A stretch of DNA of 64,000 nt from Serripes groenlandicus (Eukaryota; Mollusca; Bivalvia; Cardiida; Cardiidae), in assembly GCA_031761405.1 (NCBI GenBank), contig JASEVX010000013.1:43339425-43403424 (forward strand). Reading direction: 5' to 3'. A model generated the notes under the pieces. The model saw only the letters and a list, made by a program, of their open reading frames with translations, made no database searches and was not told where the DNA came from. The position numbers and the translations under genes were made by a program. Of the stretch, positions 1 to 12,031 are shown one piece after another. How positions within the stretch are numbered: position 1 is the first letter of the stretch; the number at the start of each line of letters is the position of its first letter.

Positions 1-169
1 CGTTGATGCGTACGACTGCAAACACCGAAACAAAAAGAGCCCCTTTTTGTTTGATTTTGTTTGGCTAAAAGTTGAGGACAGTTAATGAACTATTCAAATA
101 AACCCATCTCCCTGTGGATAAAGATCAGCAGAGGTAAGAACACACCAATTTTCACTCTAAATTCAATTG
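1..169. other. Unassigned AT-rich sequence
   Basis: No open frame, RNA gene or repeat that I recognise. It leads into a homopolymer C run and then the 40-bp satellite. Confidence 0.4.
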
Positions 170-189
170 CCCCCCCCCCCCCCCCCCCC
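170..189. repeat. Poly-C homopolymer (20 nt)
   Basis: An uninterrupted run of about 20 C residues just before the 40-bp satellite. Length is likely to be unstable and error-prone in assembly. Confidence 0.9.
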
Positions 190-212
190 AAGTCACAGGT
201 GTCAGTTCATAA

Positions 213-2292
213 ACAGTAAACAGTGGCTGCTGATCATGTATTACGACGTCATACATTATACAGTGGCTGATGATCATGTATTAGGACGTCATACAGTAAA
301 CAGTGGCTGATGATCATGTTTTACGACGTCTAACATTATACAGTGGCTGATGATTATATATTACGACGTATAACATTATACAGTGGCTGCTGATCATGCA
401 TTACGACGTCTAACATTATACAGTGGCTGCTGATCATGTATTACGACGTCTAACATTATACAGTAGCTGCTGATCAGTATATTACGACGTCTAACATTAT
501 ACAGTGGCTGCTGATCATGTATTACGGCGTCTAACATTATACAGTGGCTGCTGATCATGTATTACGACGTCCAACATTATACAGTTGCTCCTGATCATGT
601 ATTATGACGTCTAACAGTATACAGTGGCTGCTGATCATGTATTACGACGTCCAACATTATACAGTGGCTCCTGATCATGTATTACGACGTCCAACATTAT
701 ACAGTGGCTCCTGATCATGTATTACGACGTCTAACATTATACACTGGCTGCTGATCATGTATTACGACGTCCAACATTATACAATGGCTGCTGGTCATGC
801 ATTACGGCGTCTAACATTATACAGTGGCTGCTGATCATGTATTACGACGTCTAACATTATACAGTGCTTCTGGTCATGCATTACAACGTCTAACATTATA
901 CAGTGGCTGCTGGTCATGCATTACAACGTCTAACATTATACAGTGGCTGCTGGTCATGCATTACGAAGTCTAACAGTATACAGTGGCTTCTGGTCATGTT
1001 TTACGACGTCCAACAGTATACAGTGGCTGCTGGTCATGTATTACGACGTCTAACATTATACATTGGGTGCTGATCATGCATTACGACGTCTAACATTATA
1101 CAGTGGCTGCTGATCATGTATTACGACGTCTAACATTATACAGTAGCTGCTGATCAGTATATTACGACGTCTAACATTATACAGTGGCTGCTGATCATGT
1201 ATTACGACGTCTACCATTATACAGTGGCTCCTGATCATGTATTACGACGTCTAACATTATACACTGGCTGCTGATCATGTATTACGACGTCCAACATTAT
1301 ACAGTGGCTGCTGATCATGTATTACGACGTCTTACAGTATACAGTGACTGCTGATCATGTATTACGACGTCTAACATTATACAGTGGCTGCTGGTCATGC
1401 ATTACGGCGTCTAACATTATACAGTGGATGCTGATCATGTATTACGACGTCTAACATTATACAGTGCTGCTGGTCATGCATTACAACGTCTAACATTATA
1501 CAGTGGCTGCTGGTCATGCATTACGAAGTCTAACAGTATACAGTGGCTTCTGGTCATGTTTTACGACGTCCAACAGTATACAGTGGCTGCTGGTCATGTA
1601 TTACGACGTCTAACATTATACAATGGGTGCTGATCATGTATTACGGCGTCTAACATTATACAGTGGCTGCTGGTCATGCATTACGGCGTCTAACATTATA
1701 CAGTGGCTGCTGGTCATGTATTATGAAGTGTAACATTATACAGTGGCTGCTGATCATGTATTACGGCTTCTAACATTATACAGTGGCTGCTGATCATGTT
1801 TTACGACGTCTAACATTATACAGTGGCTGCTGATCATGTCTTACGACTTATGACATTATACAGGGGCTGCTGATCATGTATTACGACGTCTAACAGTATA
1901 CAGTGGCTACTGATCATGCATTACGTCGTCTAACATTATACAGTGGCTGCTGATCATTTATTACGACGTCTAACATTATACAGTGGCTGCTGATCATGTA
2001 TTACGACGTCTTACAGTATACAGTGGCTGCTGATCATGTATTACGACGTCTAACATTATACAATGGCTGCTGATCATGTATTACGACGTCTTACAGTATA
2101 CAGTGGCTGCTGATCATGTATTACAACGTCTAACATTATACAATGGCTGCTGATCACGTATTACGACGTCTAACATTATACAGTGGCTGCTGATCATGTA
2201 TTACGACGTCTAACATTATACAGTGGCTGCTGATCATGTATTACGACTTATGACATTATACAGTGGCTGCTGATCATGTATTATGAAGTTGA
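213..2292. repeat. 40-bp satellite array, about 52 copies
   Basis: A tandem array with an exact 40-bp period. The core of each unit carries CAGTGGCTGC, TGATCATG, TTACGACGTC and TAACATTATA. Units differ by point changes (GATCATG versus GGTCATG, ACGACG versus ACGGCG or ACAACG) and occasional 1-2 bp indels. Higher-order structure is visible: a variant unit with an inserted AGT after TGATC occurs near 475 and again near 1155, and the series of variants after it recurs. A block of units was therefore duplicated. The 69-codon open frame at 1424-1633 is a by-product of the repeat. Confidence 0.95.
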
Positions 2293-3864
2293 ACATCTCG
2301 AACTCCACTCCCATCCTTTCCACTACACCCTGCGTGTATCTGAGAACCTGAAATGACAGTAACGATTTCAACATGATTGACGCCGCGTGGAAGCCCGGCG
2401 TCAGTATGGGTTAGGTTTTAATTTTGAACCATGGGGTGACATAATCGAAAAGGGAGCAACCAACATTATTATTGTTTAGAGAAAACTCTGTAAATATGTT
2501 TAAAAAAGCAACCTTTATAAATAAATAAATTGTATAAAATGATTTAAGAAACAGCCAGATACAAACTACGTATGTCTTCTACCGTTATTACACAATTTAG
2601 ACACATTGATGGGTATTTAATAACTTTCCCCCAACTTCCTAGGCTACTCTTTTTTTATAGTTTGGTTTACGACCCGATTCATCAAAGCTCAGAAAAAAGT
2701 TTCTGGCGATGTTTTTGCCTATTTACGATATTGAGATTTTTCAATAAATTGATAATCTTTAAAACATCAATGATGATTCATTTTAATTACTACATATTAC
2801 AGTATAATTCTAGAAACTGTTAACACAACGTTAACCCAACTATGCGATAGGCAGGGCCGTAACGTGACCCATTCTATTAGTTGTAAATGCAGCATGTCAT
2901 CGCTTGGCGATTTTGGTCATTCTTATTTAATAGACAACAAGGTATCATCGGTTCCCATAGAGTAATTAATTTGTCTCTGCTTCCTTCCGTTATCAATACT
3001 TCGCTGTTTTCACGATTTCATCCGATTTATAAAATTCATTGGATTCGTACTCGGTTTTTCATGTTTCGTTCGAGATGAACGATTCGTACCAACTGGTTTT
3101 CGCTCTTTGCTCTTGGGGAACTGACTTGACTATTGTCTTTTGCTTCTTTTTCAGTTTTCTACTGGCATGTTCAAAACGATTAAAGTGACATTCGAAACAA
3201 ACAAAACAGACTTAATAATTCTTGCTATATTTTGACTATATATGTGAACTTTCATAATGCTCGATCTTGATCATAGATATCTTTATTATTTTTTTAATTA
3301 CTTCGTATTTTTTGTTTATATACTCCAGTTTTTGCTATCATGCTTCTGCTAAACTGGAAGGAAAATAGACTTCCCCCTCTCCTTCCAAAGCTTGTGTCAC
3401 ACTTAACTTATAACTAGAGCAAATAAACCTTAATATATGTTAATATTTAAGCACCTATGTTTTTTTTATCTAATTGATCTAGTTAGAGGATTTAACACAG
3501 TTTATTGGTAAAAATAACTTGAGAAACTTCATCCTGTCTGTTTGCACAGGTTATTTAAATGTACTGAACTCCATCTGCTTCCTTTAAGTCATGCTTCATA
3601 ATCATGCGCGGCGTCTTTGATGCTTTGCATCAAAAATGTTCTTGTATTTACTTTAAATAAGGATAATCATAAACACTCTGATCATGTATACATGTACATT
3701 ACTAATTTAAATAGACGTTTTTCTGTGCTTTTATATAAATACAATGTTTGATGTACATGTATCATGTCATCTATAACATTGTAAAACTTATTTTAACACA
3801 ATATATATATAGATTACTTATACACGTCCTTTGTTTATAGGGAACTTAACAACACATAACACAT
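2293..3864. other. AT-rich region without a recognisable gene
   Basis: Short open frames at 2572-2823 and 2887-3078 have no domain, signal or repeat that I recognise, and their composition is like the surrounding AT-rich DNA. I see no coding support, RNA gene or mobile-element terminus. Confidence 0.4.
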
Positions 3865-4044
3865 CTTACCTTATTAACTAAACATAGTGCACGTTTTAGC
3901 GTTAAAGGGACTAAATCAACTATATTTGGATTTACATCCTAATAAAACCTAACAATTCTTACCTTATCAACTAAAGATAGTGTACGCCTTGTCGTTAAAG
4001 GGACTAAAGCAGCTATTTGTGGTGGATTTACATCCATCCAAACA
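3865..4044. repeat. Tandem duplication, about 93 bp x 2
   Basis: Two adjacent diverged copies, starting near 3865 and 3958, both run CTTACCTTAT, AACTAAA, ATAGTG, CGTTAAAGGGACTAAA and then GGATTTACATCC. Only two copies are present and there is no coding content. Confidence 0.75.
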
Positions 4045-4256
4045 GTTATGTAACTTTATGGCTGCAATCATTTCTAAAGCTCTTTTCTTTTTATATGAAG
4101 ATATACGGCTCGTTTTTCCTTACCACGAGTGCATCCCCTTATGAAACAAATAAAGAGAAAACATCTCATGTAAACGTGATTACATTCATTTCATACCAAT
4201 ATTCAGAACTCTAGATAAGTGATGTTGTGTGTGTTCTGAAATCAGTATTTGATCTT

Positions 4257-4333
4257 AAAACCCGATGTTGTTTGTACTCGAAATAATTGTCTCAGTGAGA
4301 CGATTATTTTGAGTACCCACAACATAGGATTCG
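4257..4333. repeat. Near-perfect hairpin (fold-back)
   Basis: The left arm 4267-4293 pairs with the right arm 4297-4323 (27 bp, about four mismatches) around a 3-nt loop AGT. Weaker pairing continues outward to about 4257 and 4333. It could be a small fold-back MITE or a replication-made inverted repeat. No flanking duplication is obvious. Confidence 0.75.
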
Positions 4334-4339
4334 GTTGAG

Positions 4340-5079
4340 TAATACGAGAAATACTGTGGGGAAAAGACTTGTTCACTCTTTCTTATCTAGTCCTCTGAAT
4401 ATCGATATAATAAAGATAAATTCATTAACAATAAATAGTGATTCATTAAAACACGTATAACCAATTATTTAGTAAAAAATTTATACTCACCAAACTTTAT
4501 TTTAATCCACATCCATGTTAAACAGAAATGACAAAACGTCTTGCATACTAATCATGATGCAGAACAACGTTACAACACAATTGTGACATTAAGATATAAA
4601 AGTCCATTCTGATAAAATATAACTCACTGCTTAACAACTAAAGAGTTTAGAACACTTAATTGGTAAAAATTATGTTTAAAACGAGTGAAATAACAACGGA
4701 CAATATTTAACATGAGTGTCACCTTTTTAGGGCCCAGTGAATTAAATATGTTAATATGATTTAGAGTATGCTTTAAATTCATTTCCATGGAACCACTGGC
4801 TAATGTTGAAATAACTACTTTAACTACCATAATAATGGATTGAATTGTGTCCAGTTTTGCGATATTTGGGGTAACTTAGCCCCGGTGCACCGGTGTTTGG
4901 GGATAGAAGGCCAGGCAACCCATTGGAGTGTGAAACAATTGAAAAACTGTGTTAAACCATTTTTCACTTTCAGACGTATTTTTACGCCACACGACATCAG
5001 CATGGGGTTATTGCTCTACAGAGTAAGTTCACAATTTGCAAAAAAAAATAACACTTTTCAATAATTACAGTTTAAATTT
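4340..5079. other. AT-rich region without a recognisable gene
   Basis: Small open frames on both strands (4624-4830 minus, 4840-5064 plus) lack recognisable features. No repeat, RNA gene or mobile-element end was seen. Confidence 0.35.
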
Positions 5080-5082
5080 AAA

Positions 5083-5215
5083 CCCTTTCCCAAATACATA
5101 ACATCTGTGGCATACGAGTTTGAAAACATTGATGCAAAAATGTGAAAAATCTCCATTATTGAGGTTGTTTAAAATTATTCAATAGAGTTGAAAACACTAC
5201 GGCAATATGTTAAAT
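5083..5215 (+). mobile_element. Half copy of a TTAA-type fold-back MITE
   Basis: It begins TTAA-A-CCCTTTCCC and then shows the family's internal order: a GGCATACGA segment, TTTGAAAACATT, TGTGAAAAATCTCCATTATTGA, then AACACTACGGCAA and AATTGCTC. This matches the first half of the complete copies at 25781-26002 and 47299-47524. The terminal half is missing. Confidence 0.55.
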
Positions 5216-5428
5216 TGCTCATTGTTAGCTGGGACAACTAATAGCCATTATGTCAACAAAATAAATTCAGTGAGGGCCATGCAATATTACCAATGTATTT
5301 TTTACGTGTCATACTGAGGGCAACATAAAATAGTTTGAAATTCTGACTCGACGACTTTCATGTTACATAGTTTACAAAGACGATTATTTCTATCTATACC
5401 GTTTCTCCTACCAGCTGAACACTTTTAG

Positions 5429-5860
5429 TGTGAGTACTGTAGAAAGTCATGACCCTTTCCTAAATGGGCTTTTATATGGGCTTTTAGTCTTCCAACAGCA
5501 CAAGAGTGCTCACAGGAACAGTCCTTTTCGGCATCTGATGACTCAGAAGCACCAGCCTTACAAAAAGCAAAGGATACACATACAACAACTACATATACAG
5601 AGGAACCAATAACGGTTCATCGGGTATGTGCGTGTTCTTCTTTCATTCATTTGGAAGTTGGGGGGAGAATGGTTAAGGCAAGAATTGACTCTGGTGCGGA
5701 AATTACTATTCTCTCTACTGAAGTATATAACACATTAAAAGAAAGACCCACTAGGATAAAGGATGTAGTCATGCAGATGGCCGATGGGGACAATGTCAAG
5801 CAAGGCTTTATAACTAAACCAGTGCAGTTGCATTTAGGTTCCCTGTGGATACGAGAAATA
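5429..5860 (+). pseudogene. Degraded gag-pol remnant: zinc knuckle and retropepsin (Ty3/gypsy-like)
   Basis: In one forward frame a damaged CCHC-like knuckle (CEYCRKS, then an in-frame TGA at 5450-5452, with the expected His and last Cys replaced) is followed by an acidic linker. A retroviral-type aspartic protease follows from about 5639: the active-site motif DSGAE lies within VKARIDSGAEITILS, with a flap-like MADGD further on. In an intact element the protease would process the Gag-Pol polyprotein. Homology stops near LGSLWIREI (about 5860), where unrelated sequence begins, so reverse transcriptase and integrase are absent. The stop codon, lost zinc ligands and truncation make it a dead fragment. 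No ATG or LTR was identified. Protease assignment is firm, the zinc knuckle is tentative. Confidence 0.7.
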
Positions 5861-6075
5861 TCCACCAACTCGACCTGGGTACGGGGGTATCTGTTGCAAA
5901 AACTATGTGACTGTGGAAGAGGAGGTGGCATAGTTTGACTGTTTTGACCGGACGCCATGTTTTGATTGTCTCCTCCTGGTTGACTAGACTGACACTGGTC
6001 TGAATTTATATTGTCCGAGGTTGGTTTACTGTTTGATTTGGATGCACAGAACTGAATAAACGTCCAACTAATTTA
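5861..6075 (-). other. Open frame of unknown meaning, antisense to the retropepsin edge
   Basis: On the minus strand an open frame runs from about 6075 through an ATG at 5958 (MASGQNSQTMPPPLPQS) and is rich in Ser, Gln, Asn and Pro. It then continues antisense to the protease remnant, where it is certainly not real. It could be a low-complexity 5' exon, since ETS and E-box motifs lie 170 bp upstream, or chance. No domain is recognised. Confidence 0.2.
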
Positions 6076-6240
6076 ATTCTCAAACACAAAACTCCAGCCT
6101 ATCAGACGTACGTTAGACTAGACTCTGATCACTAATGGACATTTTTTCATATCAAATCCAAGTTAAATCCAGTTTGTTATGATAATACACGAACACATCT
6201 CTAAATCTGTTCATCAGCTTAAATTTTCATATTCGCCATT

Positions 6241-6255
6241 CCGGAAGTCACGTGA
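6241..6255. promoter_or_regulatory. Composite ETS (CCGGAAGT) and E-box (TCACGTGA) motif
   Basis: CCGGAAGT at 6241-6248 overlaps the palindromic TCACGTGA at 6248-6255, and GCCATT lies just before. In animals this combination (GABP/ETS, USF/MITF-type bHLH, YY1) is typical of TATA-less promoters. Read on the minus strand it would point toward the open frame at 5861-6075. Function is inferred from motifs only. Confidence 0.3.
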
Positions 6256-6310
6256 TCAATTTTGTTTACATTTTAAATGCCATCGGCATGCTCCTTATGA
6301 ATATTATTGT

Positions 6311-6523
6311 GCCAGTCGACCGGTTTTTGTACCAGACTAAAACTTACGATTAGTAGTCAGGACCTATAGAGTGCAACTATACACTGTGCGAGTAGTCAGG
6401 AAGTCGTATGCGGCGTCAGTGAAAGTGTAAGTGAGTTTTTAGTGTCTGAATGTCCCGATAGTGGAAATAATGAATTTCGTCCATAACGGGGCCAATCGAC
6501 TGGTTTTAGTGCCAGACTAAAAA
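6311..6523. repeat. Pair of ~33-bp direct repeats 180 bp apart
   Basis: Copies at 6311-6342 and 6491-6523 share GCCARTCGAC, YGGTTTT and CCAGACTAAAA. The sequence between them is unassigned. They could be the remains of a larger tandem unit. Confidence 0.6.
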
Positions 6524-6584
6524 ACGTCTATGTACGTATATACGAGCGAGCGAGTATAGATCTGGTTTTAATGAGATTGCTAAC

Positions 6585-9500
6585 AGAATAGACCAGATCA
6601 GCCAGTATATCTGTTCAATCTCATGCGACCGTGCAGCACTGTGCGAAAACCAACCAAAAAGCATTTTCTTACTGTAAAGACCCACACCAGTCAGTAAATG
6701 CGTATTATTTGGCTTTTAATGCGCTGACTGATCAGGATGTATACTGGCAGCAAATGCTTATTGGTTGGTTTTCGCAGAGCGTCGCACGGTTAGATTAGAT
6801 TGAACAAAACTGCAGACTGGTCTGGGTATACACCGGCAGTAAATGCCTATTTTCTGGCTTCTAAAGAGTGCCGTACGTTCGGATCAGATTGAACATATGT
6901 ACAGCCTGATCTTTGTCTATACTATCAGTAAATGCCTATTGGTTGGTTTTCGCAGAGCGCAGTACGGTCGGTTCAGACTGAACGGAAGTGCTGCCTGATC
7001 TGGGTATATACTGGCTGTCAATATCTACTGGTTGGTTTTTGCAGAGCTCATCACTATCTGGGTATATACTGGCAGTCAATGTCTACTGGTTTGTTTTCGC
7101 ATAGAGTATTACTATCGAAACATACTGAACGGATGTACTAGCTGATCTGGTTCTAAATTGTCAGTAAATGTCTTTTTCCTTGTTTTCGCAGAGCTCATCG
7201 CGATCTGGGTATATACTGGCTGTCAATATCTACTGGTTGGTTTTTGCAGAGCTCATCACGATCTGGGTATATACTGGCAGAAAATGTCTACTGGTTTGTT
7301 TTCGCATAGAGTATTACTATCGAAACATACTGAACGGATGTACTAGCTGATCTGGTTCTAAATTGTCAGTAAATGTCTTTTTCCTTGTTTTCGCAGAGCT
7401 CATCCCGATCTGGGTATATACTGGCAGAAAATGTCTACTGGTTTGTTTTCGCATAGAGTATTGCTATCGGAACATACTGAACGGATGTACTAGCTGATCT
7501 GGTTCTTAATTGTCAGTAAATGTCTTTTTGCTTGTTTTCGCAGAGCTCATCACGATCTGGGTATATACTGGCAGAAAATGTCTACTGGTTTGTTTTCGCA
7601 TAGAGTATTACTATCGGAACAGACTGAACGAATATGCAGGATGATCTGGTTCTAAATTGTCAGTAAATGTCTTTTTGCTTGTTTTCGCAGAGCTCATCAC
7701 GATCTGGGTATATACTGGCAGAAAATGTCTACTGGTTTGTTTTCGCATAGAGTATTACTATCGAAACATACTGAACGGATGTACTAGCTGATCTGGTTCT
7801 AAATTGTCAGTAAATGTCTTTTTCCTTGTTTTCGCAGTGCTCATCACGATCTGGGTATATACTGGCAGAAAATGTCTACTGGTTTGTTTTCGCATAGAGT
7901 ATTACTATCGGAACAGACTGAACGAATACGCAGGCTGATCTGGTTCTGAATTGTCAGTAAATGTCTTTTTGCTTGTTTTCGCAAAGTTCATCACGATCTG
8001 GGTATATACTGGCAGAAAATGTCTACTGGTTTGTTTTCGCATAGAGTATTACGATCGGAACAGACTGAACGAATATGCCGGCTGATCTGGTTCTAAATTG
8101 TCATTAAATGTATTTTCGTTTGTTTTCGCAGAACTCATCACCATCACATCAGACTGGTTTTTTTCAGAGCGCCGCTCGGTCCGATGTTCTGGGTCTATTC
8201 TGGCAGCAAATGCCTATTCGTTGTTTTTTTGCAGAGCGCCACCCGGTCTGATCAGACAGAACGTATTTACTCGCTGATATGTGTCTATACTGTCAGCAAA
8301 TACCTATTGGTTGGTTTTCGCACTGTGTCGCATGGTCGGATCAGACTGAACGTATATGCTGGCTGATTATGGTCTGAACTATCAGTAAATATATAATGGG
8401 TGGTTTTCGCAGAGCGCAACACGGTCGGATCAGACTAAACGAATGCACTGGCTGATCTGGTTACTGACTTCAGTAAACGCCTACTGGGTGGTTTTTGCAG
8501 AGCGCCGCACGGTCGGATCAGACTGTGTCTATACTGTCTATACTATCTGGAAATGTCTACATACTGTGTGTTTCCTTTCTGTAAATGCCTATTGGGTGGT
8601 TTTTGCAGAGCGCCGCACGGATCAGACTGTGTCTATACTGTCTATACTGTCTGGAAATGTCTACAGACTGTGTCTTTCCTTTCTATTAATGCCTATTGGT
8701 TGTTTATCGCACAGCGCCGCACGGTCGGACCAGACTGTGTCTATACTATCTATACTGTCTGGAAATGTCTACAGACTGTGTCTTTCCTTTCTGTAAATGC
8801 CTATTGGGTGTTTTTTGCAGAGCGCCGCACGGTCGGATCAGACTTGTGTATACTGGCTATACTTTCTGGAAATGTCTACAGACTGTGTCTTTCCTTTCTG
8901 TAAATGCCTATTGGGTGGTTTTTGCAGAGCGCCGCACGGTTGAATCAGACTGTGTCTATACTGTCTATACTGTCTGGAAATGTATACAGACTGTGTCTTT
9001 CCTTTCTGTAAATGACTATTGGTTGTTTATCGCAGAGCGCCGCACGGATCAGACTGTGTCTATACTGTCTATACTGTCTGGAAATGTCTACAGACTGTGT
9101 CTTTCCTTTCTGTAAATGCCTATTGGTTGGTTTTTACGTAGCGCCGCACGGATCAGACTGTGTCTATACTATCTATACTGTCTGGAAATTTCTACAGACT
9201 GTGTCTTTCCTTTCTGTAAATGCCTATTGGTTGTTTATCGCACAGCGCCGCACGGATCAGACTGTGTCTATACTATCTATACTATTTGGAAATGTCTACA
9301 GACTGTGTCTTTCCTTTCTGTAAATGCCTATTGGGTGTTTTTTGCAGAGCGCCGCACGGTCGGATCCGACTGTGTCTATACTGGCTATACTGTCTAGAAA
9401 TGTCTACAGACTGTGTCTTTCCTTTCTGTTAATGCCTATTAGTTGTTTATCACACAGCGCCGCACGGTCGGATCAGACTGTGTCTATACTATCTACACTG

Positions 9501-10665
9501 TCTGGAAATGTCTACAGACTGTGTCTTTCCTTTCAGTTAATGCCTATTGGGTGGTTTTTACGGAGCGTCGCACGGTCTGATCAGACTGTGTCTATACTAT
9601 CTATACTGTCTGGAAATGTCTACAGACTGTGTCTTTCCTTTCTGTTAATGCCTATTGGGTGGTTTTTACGGAGCGTCGCACGGTCTGATCAGACTGTGTC
9701 TATACTATCTATACTGTCTGGAAATGTCTACAGACTGTGTCTTTCCTTTCTGTTAATGCCTATTGGGTGGTTTTTACGGAGCGTCGCACGGTCTGATCAG
9801 ACTGTGTCTATACTATCTATACTGTCTGGAAATGTCTACAGACTGTGTCTTTCCTTTCTGTTAATGCCTATTGGTTGTTTATCGCACAGCGCCGCACGGT
9901 CGGATCAGACTGTGTCTATACTATCTATACTATCTGGAAATGTCTACAGACTGTGTCTTTCCTTTCTGTAAATGCCTATTGGGTGTTTTTTGCAGAGCGC
10001 CGCACGGTCGGATCAGACTGTGTCTATACTGGCTATACTCTCTGGAAATGTCTACATACTGTGTCTTTCCTTTCTGTAAATGCCTATTGGGTGGTTTTTA
10101 CGAAGCGTCGCACGGTCGAATCAGACTGAACGGATATACTTGCTGATCTGAGTCTATACTGGCAGTACATGCCTATTGATTGGTTTTCGCGGAGCGTCGC
10201 ATGGTCGGATCAGACTGAACGGATATACTTGCTGAACTGAGTCTATACTGGCAGTAAATGACTATTGATTGGTTTTCGTGGAGCGTCGCATGGTCGGATC
10301 AGACTGAACGGATATGCTTGCTGATCTGAGTCTATACTGGCAGTAAATGTTTATTGGTTGTTTTTCGCAGATCGTCGCACGGTCGGATCAGACTGAACGG
10401 ATATACTTACTGATCCGAGTCTATACTGGCAGTAAATGCCAATTGGTTGGTTTTCGCGGAGCGTCGCATGGTCGGATCAGACTGAACGGATATACTGGCT
10501 GATCTGAGTCTATACTGGCAGTAGATGCCTATTGGTTCGTTTTTGCAGATCGTCGTATTGTCGGATCAGACTGAACGTATGTCCTGGGTGATCCGATTCT
10601 ATACTGGCAGTAAATGTATATTGGTTGGATTTCGTACAGCGCCGCACGGTCTATACTAGATTCTA
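6585..10665 (+). repeat. Complex 89-bp satellite array, first copy (TRIM1 side)
   Basis: The basic unit is about 89 bp (clear at 10152-10620). It contains CTATACTGGCAGTAAATG, CCTATTGGTTGGTTTTCGC, AGAGCGCCGCACGGTCGGAT and CAGACTGAACGG. Three domains are seen. At 7150-8145 units alternate with a GCTCATCACGATCTGG form, giving a ~148-bp period. At 8470-10110 a derivative has an exact 108-bp period. At 10130-10665 there are plain 89-bp units. The first unit (about 6585-6700) is inverted relative to the rest. All open frames here, up to 215 codons at 9324-9971, come from the 108-bp period being divisible by three. Confidence 0.95.
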
Positions 10666-10904
10666 ACCGATGCTCGAAATTGTGACACGTGTCATTCGTC
10701 TTCCTCCAAAGTGCTAAAAGTATATGTGGTTGCCAATTTCTTGGGGAAAGACACAGAAGTACCCTATGTAAACTGAACTCCCAATTAATATAATCGTTCA
10801 GAACGATTCAGGTTGGACTCTGTTAAGCTATATTCTAATTTAGAAATGTAGATCAAATGAATATCTAAATATCTTATTGTTAGTTAACATCTTTAGACAC
10901 ATAA
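10666..10904. other. Junction sequence after satellite
   Basis: Unique AT-rich sequence between the 89-bp array and the next tandem block. No gene or element recognised. Confidence 0.35.
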
Positions 10905-11375
10905 TTGTTTATTTCCCATTCGATCGAAAAGAGTTATTATATGAAATGTCAGAATATTAAAACGTATAATCTTCACAGAATTGTTATTGCAGCTAAAAAC
11001 TGTTGTTGCTCTGCTATTGGTTCAGTATGTCCATATGTTACAAAATTTATGCGATTTTATCACGTACACAGACAAGAAAGGGGATATCACAGAGCCGTTT
11101 CATCGTGCCCATAACTGAAAAAGCACAGCCAAAAAACAACAATAATGCATGTACACAGTTAAGTATGGGGATATCTGATTATCTCAGAACCGTTTCCATC
11201 GTGCACATAACTGAAGTATCACCGACAAAATATAAAATGTCTGCATATACACAGTTAAGTACGGGGATATCACATAAACGTTTCATTTCCGCAAATAACT
11301 ATATCATCATAGTCATAAACACACAAAATACATGTAAACAGTTAAGAAAGGGGATATGACAGAACCGGTTTTTTT
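10905..11375. repeat. ~90-bp tandem block downstream of TRIM-like gene 1
   Basis: Four diverged units carry CACAGTTAAG, GGGGATATCACAGA, ACCGTTTCCATCGTGCACATAAC and TGAAGTATCACC. The same block, in the mirrored position, lies at 60530-60905 downstream of gene 3. Genes 1 and 3 therefore share a duplicated 3' flank as well as coding sequence. Confidence 0.75.
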
Positions 11376-11379
11376 CGTC

Positions 11380-11512
11380 ACAAATAATTCAATAATATAA
11401 CATATATAATGACATAATGTGTATTTAATTTGTAAATTATATTGTTATTTTCATGTGTCTCATTTTGAGACTTAGAAACAAAATAAACGAATGAATTGAA
11501 TTGAATTGATGA
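11380..11512 (+). mobile_element. Possible retroposon 3' end with (GAATT)n tail
   Basis: CATGTGTCTCATTTTGAGAC (a small hairpin) is followed by an AATAAACGAATGAATTGAATTGAATTGA tail-like stretch. A short hairpin plus a simple-repeat tail is a common end of non-LTR or SINE elements. The family is not identified. Confidence 0.3.
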
Positions 11513-12031
11513 AGGTGTATTTCTTTCTAATTATACAAAGCTCAGTTTGGTCATTATAAAACGTTGCTTCTACTCAAATCTTATATACAATAACGCATTA
11601 CAAGCATGCCAGTTATAGATATTATAATCATTATGAAGGCTTTGCATTTTTTATTTGTATTTACACTGTTCTTCTATATTCACAGTTAAAATAAACACAC
11701 TTATTGAGTCGCGCCTTACGAAAATCAACCTTAACGTTAGTATTACAGCTGTGGAAAATGACTTGACTCGTGCTGGCTTATCTGTATCTACAATGGAAGC
11801 AAATACCAAACGAGTGTTTTTTTCCCGCAGATACCCATTCAATTACACTTTATGCACAAACATATATACTGATGAAACTGGAGTATTAATTGTATATACG
11901 ATGATATTTTAATTACAGTTTGTGGTTAACAACTAATTTCATTACTAAATCGGATATATCGATACACGCAGCAACAGTAAAGCATATCATCGTGTCTCAA
12001 TGACTACATTTTAAAACGTCAAACCAGATGT
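11513..12031. other. 3' flank of TRIM-like gene 1
   Basis: The last ~150 bp before the gene (about 11880-12031) is the reverse-complement match of the 3' flank of gene 3 (60115-60265). It shares CAGCAACAGTAAAGCA and GTGGTTAACAACTA-type blocks. An open frame at 11655-11912 has no recognised domain, but part of it resembles the duplicated segment at 31080-31580. It probably contains the 3'UTR of gene 1. Confidence 0.5.

Noticed and set aside
8443..10146. Nested series of 90-215 codon frames with YCLEMSTDC or ILSGNVYRLCLSFL repeats
   Set aside because: By-product of the 108-bp satellite derivative. The same DNA is read in several frames with no preference for any.
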